12,899 nt of DNA, from the NCBI GenBank assembly GCA_964514665.1, contig CAZESH010000101.1, positions 1 through 12,899 of the forward strand, written 5' to 3'. This document shows, one piece after another, positions 7,535-12,899 of the stretch. A model generated the notes under the pieces. That model saw only the letters and a list, made by a program, of their open reading frames with translations, was not told where the DNA came from and did not search any database. Both the position numbers and the translations under genes were made by a program. The stretch's first letter is position 1; the number at the start of each line of letters is the position of its first letter. The stretch is from CAZESH01 sp964514665 (lineage in GTDB: Bacteria; Bacillota; Bacilli; Paenibacillales; KCTC-25726).

Positions 7535-7768
7535 GCTTGCGGATATTTAAAGAAAGAGGGGAAGGTTCCGATTCGGGTTCATTTGCTTTCCTTACAAAAG
7601 GGAGGACCCGAGAGACCTAGAACCATGAAAGTCGGAGATTCTTCGTATTTAGCATAGGCTTCGATGGTTCTTGGTCTGTCAGGTTTGGACTGGTCAAATA
7701 CACATCCTCGCGGAAAGCAAGAGAACCCGAATCGGAACCTTCCCCTTTATACTTCATAATCTACAAGC
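7535..7768 (+). repeat. Structured inverted-repeat element, copy 1 (between hemB and hemL)
   Basis: A 234-bp element folding into one long hairpin. Bases 7558-7580 pair perfectly with 7723-7745 (23 bp). In the same register 7582-7591 pair with 7712-7721 (one wobble), and outside this the arms continue imperfectly to GCTTGCGGAT (7535-7544) against ATCTACAAGC (7759-7768). GAGGA (7602-7606) can pair with TCCTC (7705-7709). Inside is a second stem, GACCTAGAACCAT (7614-7626) with ATGGTTCTTGGTC (7664-7676), 12 of 13 paired. It encloses CGGAG-ATT-CTTCG (7633-7645) and AGC-ATAG-GCT (7651-7660). There is no credible coding frame. The same sequence recurs in the same orientation at 12769 onward. No target-site duplication is evident. 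It fills most of the 326-bp hemB-hemL gap; the remaining 7769-7826 is AT-rich, with no promoter I can defend. It could be a MITE-like repeat or a structured RNA. The CCCCTTTAT end is a poor terminator tail. Confidence 0.8.
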
Positions 7769-7826
7769 GTTAAATAGCGATAATAAAGCTATAGGAATGG
7801 GTACACGGCAAAACGAAAATTTTTCC

Positions 7827-7834
7827 GAGGTGAT
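7827..7834 (+). promoter_or_regulatory. Ribosome binding site fixing the GTG start of hemL
   Basis: GAGGTGAT ends 5 nt before GTG 7840. An ATG at 7833 is in another frame and overlaps this site. Confidence 0.75.
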
Positions 7835-7839
7835 GGCTA

Positions 7840-9138
7840 GTGGAACTGCATCAGGGCAGAAGCGACAGCAAGTCGAAAATAGCGTTTGAAGAAGCGAAGA
7901 AGGTCATTCCGGGCGGCGTGAACAGCCCGGTAAGAGCGTTTAAGTCGGTCGGGCTGACACCCGTTTTTGTCGAGCGGGGAGAAGGCTCGAAGGTTTTTGA
8001 CATCGATGGCAACGTATTTGTCGATTATATCGGTTCATGGGGGCCGCTGATCGTCGGTCATGCCCATCCGGAAGTGGTCCGTGCGATCAAGGAAACTGCG
8101 GAAAAAGGCGCAAGCTTCGGAGCTCCTACGCAATTGGAGACAAGAATGGCGCAATTGGTATGTGAAAGGGTGCCGTCCATCGAGCAGGTAAGAATGGTCA
8201 ATTCGGGAACGGAAGCCACGATGAGCGCGCTTAGGTTGGCCCGCGGATTTACGGGAAGAAGCCGCATCCTGAAGTTCGAGGGCTGCTATCACGGACATGC
8301 CGATTCCCTGCTGATCAAAGCGGGCTCAGGCGTGGCCACGCTCGGTCTGCCGGATAGTCCGGGGGTTCCCGAGAGCATAGCCTCCCACACGATTACCGTT
8401 CCATACAATGACCTTGATTCCGTACGGCTGGCCTTTCAGCGCTACGGCGAGGAAATCGCAGCCGTGATTGTCGAACCGATAGCCGGAAATATGGGTGTCG
8501 TGCCGCCGCTTCCCGGATTTCTGCAGGGACTGCGCGAGATTACCGAGCAGTATGGGACCTTGCTGATTTTCGACGAGGTGATGACCGGATTCAGGGTAGG
8601 CTATCACAGCGCCCAAGGCTTGTACGGCATCACTCCGGATTTGACCTGTCTGGGCAAAGTTATTGGAGGGGGATTGCCGGTCGGCGCCTATGGGGGCCGA
8701 AGAGAAATCATGGAGCAGATCGCGCCAAACGGTCCGATCTATCAAGCCGGGACGCTTTCCGGCAATCCTTTGGCGATGATTGCCGGCTACACGACCTTGT
8801 CGCTGATGCAGCCGGCGGTATATGACGAATTGGAACGGAAAGCGGCCAAGCTTGAAGCCGGTTTTGCGGCGAATGCGAGGGAAGCGGGTGTGGACAGCAC
8901 GATCAATCGCGTTGGATCGATGATTTGTCCTTTCTTCACGAGCAGTAAAGTGATCGACTATGAAACGGCCAAAACCTCCGACCTGCAAAGATTCAACCGT
9001 TATTTTGCCTCGATGCTGGATTTCGGCGTATCGATTGCGCCTTCCCAGTTTGAAGGCATGTTCATTTCCGCCGCCCATTCCGACGAGGATCTCGATTTTA
9101 CGATAGAAGCACACGCCCAGGCTCTAAAACGGTTGTGA
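7840..9138 (+). CDS. hemL: Glutamate-1-semialdehyde 2,1-aminomutase
   Basis: Pyridoxal/pyridoxamine phosphate enzyme that moves the amino group of glutamate-1-semialdehyde to make 5-aminolevulinate, the step after HemA. The 432 residues match the family length. Seen in order: VIPGGVNSPVRAF (22-34), the cofactor-phosphate loop NSGTEATM (121-128), YHGHADSLL (150-158), LLIFDEVMTGFR (241-252) with Asp245 facing the pyridine nitrogen, LGKVIGGGLPVGAYGG (271-286) with Schiff-base Lys273, and TLSGNPLA (305-312). GTG 7840 is the start, set by the strong ribosome site just upstream. B. subtilis has two such genes (hemL, gsaB); the position in the hem cluster supports hemL. It is separated from hemB by the structured element, so it may be read through from hemA or have its own promoter, which I could not locate with confidence. 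Confidence 0.96.
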   Translation: MELHQGRSDSKSKIAFEEAKKVIPGGVNSPVRAFKSVGLTPVFVERGEGSKVFDIDGNVFVDYIGSWGPLIVGHAHPEVVRAIKETAEKGASFGAPTQLETRMAQLVCERVPSIEQVRMVNSGTEATMSALRLARGFTGRSRILKFEGCYHGHADSLLIKAGSGVATLGLPDSPGVPESIASHTITVPYNDLDSVRLAFQRYGEEIAAVIVEPIAGNMGVVPPLPGFLQGLREITEQYGTLLIFDEVMTGFRVGYHSAQGLYGITPDLTCLGKVIGGGLPVGAYGGRREIMEQIAPNGPIYQAGTLSGNPLAMIAGYTTLSLMQPAVYDELERKAAKLEAGFAANAREAGVDSTINRVGSMICPFFTSSKVIDYETAKTSDLQRFNRYFASMLDFGVSIAPSQFEGMFISAAHSDEDLDFTIEAHAQALKRL

Positions 9139-9161
9139 ACAACCTTTGGTCGGGGCATAAT
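9133..9161 (+). promoter_or_regulatory. Candidate internal promoter ahead of hemE
   Basis: TTGTGA (9133-9138, overlapping the hemL stop) and CATAAT (9156-9161) are 17 bp apart, matching the sigma-A boxes at 4 of 6 and 5 of 6 positions. In B. subtilis hemEHY is a separate operon from hemAXCDBL, so a promoter here would be logical. Such matches also arise by chance. Confidence 0.35.
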
Positions 9162-9194
9162 GTTACATAGCTGAACAGGAAATGGGGAAAACTC

Positions 9195-10268
9195 ATGAGC
9201 TTTGACGAAACATTCCTGAAGGCGTGCCGCAGGCAGGAAACCGGCCATGTTCCGGTATGGTACATGCGGCAGGCCGGAAGATACGATCCGGATTACCGCA
9301 AAATCAAAGAAAAGTATACACTGCTGGAAATCTGCCGCCAGCCTGAGCTTGCCGCTGAAATCACAATGATGCCGGTGCGCAAGCTGGGTGTGGATGCAGC
9401 GATTCTGTATTCGGACATCATGAATCCGGTAGCCTCGCTCGGGATCGATTTTGATATCGTCAAAAATATCGGTCCGGTGATCCACAATCCGCTCCGTTCC
9501 GCGCAGGACGTGGAAAAATTGCAGCCGATCGACGTGGAGAAGGATCTCGGTCATGTGCTGGAAACGATTCGCATTCTGGATCGCGAGCTGTCCGTTCCGC
9601 TGATCACATTTGCCGGTGCGCCGTTTACGATTGCCAGCTATTTGATTGAAGGGCGGCCTTCGAAAACGTATATTCGCACAAAAGAGTTGATGTACAATCA
9701 ACCCGATGTTTGGCATCGGCTGATGGATAAGCTGGGAGATATGGCCGTTACTTACCTGAAAAGTCATATCGCTGCCGGAGCCAAGGCCGTTCAGCTGTTC
9801 GACAGCTGGGTTGGCGCGCTTTCTCCGCATGATTATAAAACCTTCGTGCTCCCGGTCATAACGCGCATTTTCTCCGAATTGAAAACCTTGCCGGAAGCGA
9901 AAATCTATTTTCCCGGCGTCAGTTCCGGCGAGCTGCTGCCGATGCTGGCACAGCTGGATGCAGACGTAATCGGACTCGACTGGCGTGTGCCGATCACAGC
10001 AGGCAGAAGCCGGCTGCATAACCGTTTTGCCGTTCAAGGCAATCTCGATCCGTATGTGCTGACAGCAGAGCTGCCGGCAATCAAGCGTTACGCCAAAGCC
10101 TTGATTGACGAGGGCATTGAGCAGCCGGGCTATATTTTCAACCTGGGTCACGGATTGTTTCCCGAAGCTTCTCTGGAGAAGCTTCAGGCATTGACCGCCT
10201 ACATTCACGAATATTCGGCGGAAGCGATAGCCGCGAAAAAGGGTCGGTCGCCGAGCCAAACGATTTGA
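9195..10268 (+). CDS. hemE: Uroporphyrinogen decarboxylase
   Basis: Removes four carboxyl groups from the acetate side chains of uroporphyrinogen III to give coproporphyrinogen III, with no cofactor, in the cytosol. The 357 residues are full length. The signature PVWYMRQAGRYDPDYR (20-35) supplies the substrate-binding arginines. ILYSDIM (70-76) includes Asp74, the likely counterpart of the catalytic aspartate. GAPFTIASYLIEG (141-153), LFDSWVGAL (201-209), GLDWRVP (260-266), QGNLDP (281-286) and FNLGHG (315-320) with its conserved histidine follow. ATG 9195 has GGGG (9184-9187) 7 nt upstream, weaker than other ribosome sites in this window. It is the first gene of the hemE-hemH-hemY trio, 56 bp after hemL. 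A long open frame on the opposite strand of this gene is a codon-use artefact. Confidence 0.97.
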   Translation: MSFDETFLKACRRQETGHVPVWYMRQAGRYDPDYRKIKEKYTLLEICRQPELAAEITMMPVRKLGVDAAILYSDIMNPVASLGIDFDIVKNIGPVIHNPLRSAQDVEKLQPIDVEKDLGHVLETIRILDRELSVPLITFAGAPFTIASYLIEGRPSKTYIRTKELMYNQPDVWHRLMDKLGDMAVTYLKSHIAAGAKAVQLFDSWVGALSPHDYKTFVLPVITRIFSELKTLPEAKIYFPGVSSGELLPMLAQLDADVIGLDWRVPITAGRSRLHNRFAVQGNLDPYVLTAELPAIKRYAKALIDEGIEQPGYIFNLGHGLFPEASLEKLQALTAYIHEYSAEAIAAKKGRSPSQTI

Positions 10269-10285
10269 GGAAAGAAGTGAACTGA

Positions 10286-11221
10286 ATGGGCAAAAGAAAA
10301 ATCGGCGTTCTGGTGATGTCGTACGGAACACCTGAAAGCATGGATCAAATTGAAGCTTACTATACGCATATCCGCAGGGGACAGCCGCCGACGCCGGAAC
10401 AGCTGAAGGAGCTGAGAGAGCGCTATGAAGCGATTGTCGGCGGCGTATTCCCGCTGCGTCAAAATACAGATCGTCAGGTGAGTGCGCTGCAGGAGACGTT
10501 GAACCGTCAGCAAAGCGACGTGGAATTTGTATGCTTTCAAGGGCTTAAGCATGTCCGGCCTTTCATCGAGGACGGCGTCAAGCAAATGGCCGAAGCCGGC
10601 ATAGCGGAGGCAGTGGGCGTCGTATTGGCTCCCCACTACTCGGTCATGAGTGTGGGCAGCTATATCAAAAGAGCGCAGGAAGCGGCCGAACTGCTCGGAC
10701 TGCAGATGAAATTCGTCAAAAGCTATCATCTTCATCCCGCATTGCTCGAGGCGCTCTCGAACAGGGTGCAGGCAGCGCTGACGGGGTTTGAAGGCAATCT
10801 AGAGCAGGTCAAGGTGCTCTTTTCCGCACACAGCTTGCCGGAAAAGATTGTGGAAATGGGCGATCCCTATCCGCAGCAGTTGATGGAAACGTCCAAGGCT
10901 GTTGCAGAGCAGTGCGGAGTGAGCAATTGGCAGTTCGCATGGCAGAGCGCAGGCAGAACGGCCATGCCTTGGCTGGGACCGGATATTTTGGATGTGCTGA
11001 AAGACCTGCACAAGCAAGGGGTTCGGCAGGTGCTCATATGTCCCGTCGGCTTTGTATCCGACCACCTGGAAATTCTCTACGACATCGACATCGAATGTCA
11101 AAGAACGGCGCGCGGGCTCGGCATGCATTTGGAAAGGACGGAGGCGCTTCATACCGATCCCCTGTATATGCAAGCGCTGAACGATTCCATAATCGGGCTG
11201 TTGATGCCTGCCGAACAGTAA
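10286..11221 (+). CDS. hemH: Coproporphyrin III ferrochelatase (HemH/CpfC)
   Basis: Inserts Fe2+ into the porphyrin ring. In Firmicutes the substrate is coproporphyrin III rather than protoporphyrin IX, so CpfC is the current name. The 311 residues match the short, monomeric, soluble B. subtilis type. MSYGTP (11-16) holds Tyr13, the axial ligand residue in the Bacillus enzyme. YYTHIRRG (25-32), GLKHVRPFIEDGV (86-98) and LAPHYS (114-119) follow. FSAHSLPEKI (179-188) has metal-site His182, WQSAGRT (219-225) follows, and PVGFVSDHLEILYD (253-266) has the metal-site glutamate Glu262. There is no C-terminal cysteine set for a 2Fe-2S cluster. The ATG is 17 bp after the hemE stop, with a purine-rich AGGAAAGAAGTGA upstream, so the pair is co-transcribed. 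Confidence 0.96.
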   Translation: MGKRKIGVLVMSYGTPESMDQIEAYYTHIRRGQPPTPEQLKELRERYEAIVGGVFPLRQNTDRQVSALQETLNRQQSDVEFVCFQGLKHVRPFIEDGVKQMAEAGIAEAVGVVLAPHYSVMSVGSYIKRAQEAAELLGLQMKFVKSYHLHPALLEALSNRVQAALTGFEGNLEQVKVLFSAHSLPEKIVEMGDPYPQQLMETSKAVAEQCGVSNWQFAWQSAGRTAMPWLGPDILDVLKDLHKQGVRQVLICPVGFVSDHLEILYDIDIECQRTARGLGMHLERTEALHTDPLYMQALNDSIIGLLMPAEQ

Positions 11222-11265
11222 AAGCGGTTTTTAGCAGGAAGCTTTGGGAGAAAGGAAGCGAAAGC

Positions 11266-12726
11266 ATGAGTGGAGAAAGAAAGCATGTCCTTGTTGCCGG
11301 CGGCGGCATCAGCGGGCTTACCGCGGCTTATTACATCCAGAAATACGCGGCCGACAAAGGCATGGGTGTCGACATTACGATGGTTGAAGCAAGCGGCGAA
11401 TTTGGCGGCAAAATCCGGACGATCCGGCGTGAGCGGTTCGTGATCGAGCGCGGGCCGGATTCCTTCCTCGCGAGGAAGCTGCCGATTCTGGATTTGACCC
11501 GTGATTTGGGGCTGGAGCAAGAGCTTGTTGCAACCAATCCGCAAGCGCAAAAAACTTATATTCTCCATCACGGCAAATTGCACCGCATGCCGCCCGGATT
11601 AGTGCTTGGCATTCCGACCCAGCTCGGCCCTTTCGTCAAGTCCGGATTGGTTTCTCCTCTTGGAAAAGCGCGGGCGGCACTCGATCTGGTGCTTCCGAGG
11701 CGAAGCGAAGACGGGGATGAATCGCTCGGCGGCTTTTTGCAGCGGCGTCTGGGAAGCGAGGTTCTGGCGCATATCGCTGAACCGCTGCTTGCGGGTATTT
11801 ATGCCGGAGACACGCATAAACTCAGCTTGCAGGCAACCTTTCCGCAGTTCCAAGAAGCGGAGAGGCAAAACCGCAGTCTTATTCTCGGCATGCTGAAAAA
11901 CAAACGGGGCGCCTCTTCTCCCGTTCGGCCGGACATGCTGCCTGCGGTAGCGAAGCGCTCGATGTTTCTCAGCTATCGCAAAGGGCTGGCCACATTGGTG
12001 GAAGCGCTGCTTGCAGCATTAAGATCAACTCGCAAATTGTCCGGCCTTAGCGTGGAATCGATGGCCAGGCTGGATCAGGGTTATTCCTTGAAGCTGTCGG
12101 ACGGCACACAGCTGGAAGCCGATGCGGTCGTCTTGGCCACTCCCGCATTTGCTGCCGCCAAGGTGCTTGCAGACACTCCCGGAACCGGCTACCTTGCGGA
12201 AATACCCTATGTATCGGTCGCCAATGTGGTGCTGGTGTTTAATGAAGCGGATATCAATGTGCAGCTCGATGGATCTGGTTTCCTCATCCCCCGTTCGGAA
12301 GGCCGCATGCTGACGGCAGTGACTTGGACGTCGGCCAAATGGCTGCATACGGCGCCGCAGGGCAAAGCCGTTTTACGCTGCTATATCGGACGTGCAGGAT
12401 CCGAAGTCGGCGAAGAATTGACGGATCAAAGCATGGTAGCAAGAGTAAAGACGGAAATCCGCGAGATGATGGGGATTGCAGCCGATCCGATCAGCGTCGA
12501 TGTGACGCGCTGGAAACATTCCATGCCGCAGTATCCGGTCGGTCATCTGGACAGGCTGAAGGAGCTTGAGGCGAATATGGAGGCTGCGCTTCCGGGCGTG
12601 CTGTTGACCGGGTCCGGTTACCGCGGCGTGGGCATTCCCGATTGTATCGGACAAGCCAGACGGGCCGCAGAGAAAATGATCGCTTTCCTTGAAAAGGCGG
12701 ACAAGGTGTCTGCCCGACGAAGTTAA
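11266..12726 (+). CDS. hemY: Coproporphyrinogen III oxidase, oxygen-dependent FAD enzyme (HemY/CgoX)
   Basis: Takes six electrons from coproporphyrinogen III to form coproporphyrin III, giving hydrogen peroxide; older annotation calls it protoporphyrinogen oxidase. The protein has 486 residues. An N-terminal FAD-binding Rossmann motif, VLVAGGGISGLTAA (8-21), ends its second strand at Glu41 (VEASGEFGGKIRT, 40-52), followed by IERGPDSFL (60-68). The C-terminal block GSGYRGVGIPD (449-459) completes the FAD site, as in HemY proteins. The frame is open much further upstream (from about 10912), but that part overlaps hemH. ATG 11266 gives the family N-terminus and has AAAGGAAG (11251-11258) 7 nt before it. 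It lies 44 bp after hemH and is the last gene in the window. The enzyme that finishes this route, ChdC (HemQ), is not nearby. Confidence 0.95.
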   Translation: MSGERKHVLVAGGGISGLTAAYYIQKYAADKGMGVDITMVEASGEFGGKIRTIRRERFVIERGPDSFLARKLPILDLTRDLGLEQELVATNPQAQKTYILHHGKLHRMPPGLVLGIPTQLGPFVKSGLVSPLGKARAALDLVLPRRSEDGDESLGGFLQRRLGSEVLAHIAEPLLAGIYAGDTHKLSLQATFPQFQEAERQNRSLILGMLKNKRGASSPVRPDMLPAVAKRSMFLSYRKGLATLVEALLAALRSTRKLSGLSVESMARLDQGYSLKLSDGTQLEADAVVLATPAFAAAKVLADTPGTGYLAEIPYVSVANVVLVFNEADINVQLDGSGFLIPRSEGRMLTAVTWTSAKWLHTAPQGKAVLRCYIGRAGSEVGEELTDQSMVARVKTEIREMMGIAADPISVDVTRWKHSMPQYPVGHLDRLKELEANMEAALPGVLLTGSGYRGVGIPDCIGQARRAAEKMIAFLEKADKVSARRS

Positions 12727-12744
12727 TACGGTGAATATTTATTC

Positions 12745-12781
12745 AAATCCTGCAATGCATCTCGTAATGCTTGCGGATTTT
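12745..12781 (+). terminator. Imperfect hairpin after hemY, possible terminator
   Basis: AAATCC-t-GCAA-t-GCAT (12745-12760) pairs with ATGC-TTGC-GGATTT (12767-12780) around CTCGTA, 14 bp broken by two single-T bulges, and the right arm ends in TTTT. It lies 18 bp after the hemY stop, a fit place for a terminator, but the bulges and short T run make it weak. Its right arm is also the left border of the second repeat element. Confidence 0.4.
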
Positions 12782-12899
12782 CAAGTGGGAGGGGAGGGTT
12801 GCGATTCGGGTTTTTTTGCTTTTCTTGCTCAAGGGAGGAGCTGGGAGACCTAGAACCATGAAAGTCGGAGGTCTTCGCTTTTAAGCATATGCTTCGATG
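12769..12899 (+). repeat. Structured inverted-repeat element, copy 2 (cut by the window end)
   Basis: The left and central part of the same element as at 7535-7768, in the same orientation. GCTTGCGGAT is shared at the left border. From 12790 to 12870 it matches 7557-7637 without gaps at about 70 of 81 positions (counted by eye), including an invariant 26-base block at 12845-12870. The inner hairpins are kept: CGGAG-GT-CTTCG instead of CGGAG-ATT-CTTCG, and AGCATATGCT instead of AGCATAGGCT. The right part, which should pair with the visible left arm, lies beyond the window. Confidence 0.8.

Noticed and set aside
7625..7657. Ten-codon leader peptide inside the element (ATG AAA GTC GGA ...)
   Set aside because: GGGAGGA is 18 nt before the ATG, too far; copy 2 gives a different, shorter peptide (8 codons) with no common residue bias beyond the first four, so conservation looks like RNA or DNA, not peptide.
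7592..7711. Riboswitch, T-box, retron or ribozyme in the element
   Set aside because: I see no T-box bulge sequence, no SAM, TPP, lysine, cobalamin or glmS core, no hammerhead core, and no reverse transcriptase gene. The second copy lies after hemY, at the end of the visible gene cluster, and not evidently as a leader.
7535..7768. Complete insertion sequence or CRISPR
   Set aside because: No transposase frame, no clear target duplication, and only two widely spaced copies with no spacers.
7671..7889. Small + strand frame across the element and the hemL start
   Set aside because: It overlaps hemL in another frame, has no ribosome site, and consists mostly of structured repeat sequence.
9000..10331. 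Open frame of 443 codons on the minus strand opposite hemE
   Set aside because: It lies entirely over strongly supported + strand genes (hemL end, hemE, hemH start), shows no family motif, and is rich in Cys, Arg and His runs typical of antisense frames of such genes.
10912..11265. Upstream extension of the hemY frame
   Set aside because: It overlaps hemH in another frame and has no family similarity; the FAD motif and ribosome site place the start at 11266.

Overview
The window looks like a chromosomal segment of a spore-forming Firmicute of the Bacillales, most likely Paenibacillus or a close relative. This rests on strong AGGAGG-type ribosome sites, TTG and GTG starts, a HemA/HemX pair that resembles the Bacillus subtilis proteins from memory, and a CobA-HemD fusion. 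No database search was possible, so the genus is an inference. All genes lie on the + strand.

Layout: (1) 1-330 is the 3' end of speD (S-adenosylmethionine decarboxylase, polyamine synthesis) followed by a clear hairpin terminator. (2) 382-912 is a small membrane-anchored protein of unknown function. (3) From an extended -10 promoter near 970 runs a tetrapyrrole operon: hemA, hemX, a precorrin-2 dehydrogenase/ferrochelatase gene (sirC/ylnF type), hemC, a cobA-hemD fusion and hemB. (4) At 7535-7768, between hemB and hemL, sits a non-coding, strongly structured inverted-repeat element of about 234 bp. (5) Then come hemL, hemE, hemH and hemY. (6) The window ends inside a second, same-orientation copy of the element (about 12769 to the edge), so the two copies bracket hemL-hemE-hemH-hemY.

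Together the genes cover nearly the whole C5 route. Glutamyl-tRNA goes to glutamate-1-semialdehyde (HemA) and 5-aminolevulinate (HemL), then porphobilinogen (HemB), hydroxymethylbilane (HemC) and uroporphyrinogen III (HemD domain). One branch leads to precorrin-2 (CobA domain) and siroheme (SirC-like protein). The other leads to coproporphyrinogen III (HemE), coproporphyrin III (HemY/CgoX) and Fe-coproporphyrin (HemH/CpfC). The last step of the Gram-positive route (ChdC/HemQ) is not encoded here.

The genes are ordinary, intact housekeeping genes. The part that known features do not explain is the repeated structured element: a roughly 57-nt arm on each side, an internal 12-bp stem and small hairpins. 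Between the copies its stems are conserved while its loops vary. It could be a MITE-like repeat or an undescribed structured RNA.
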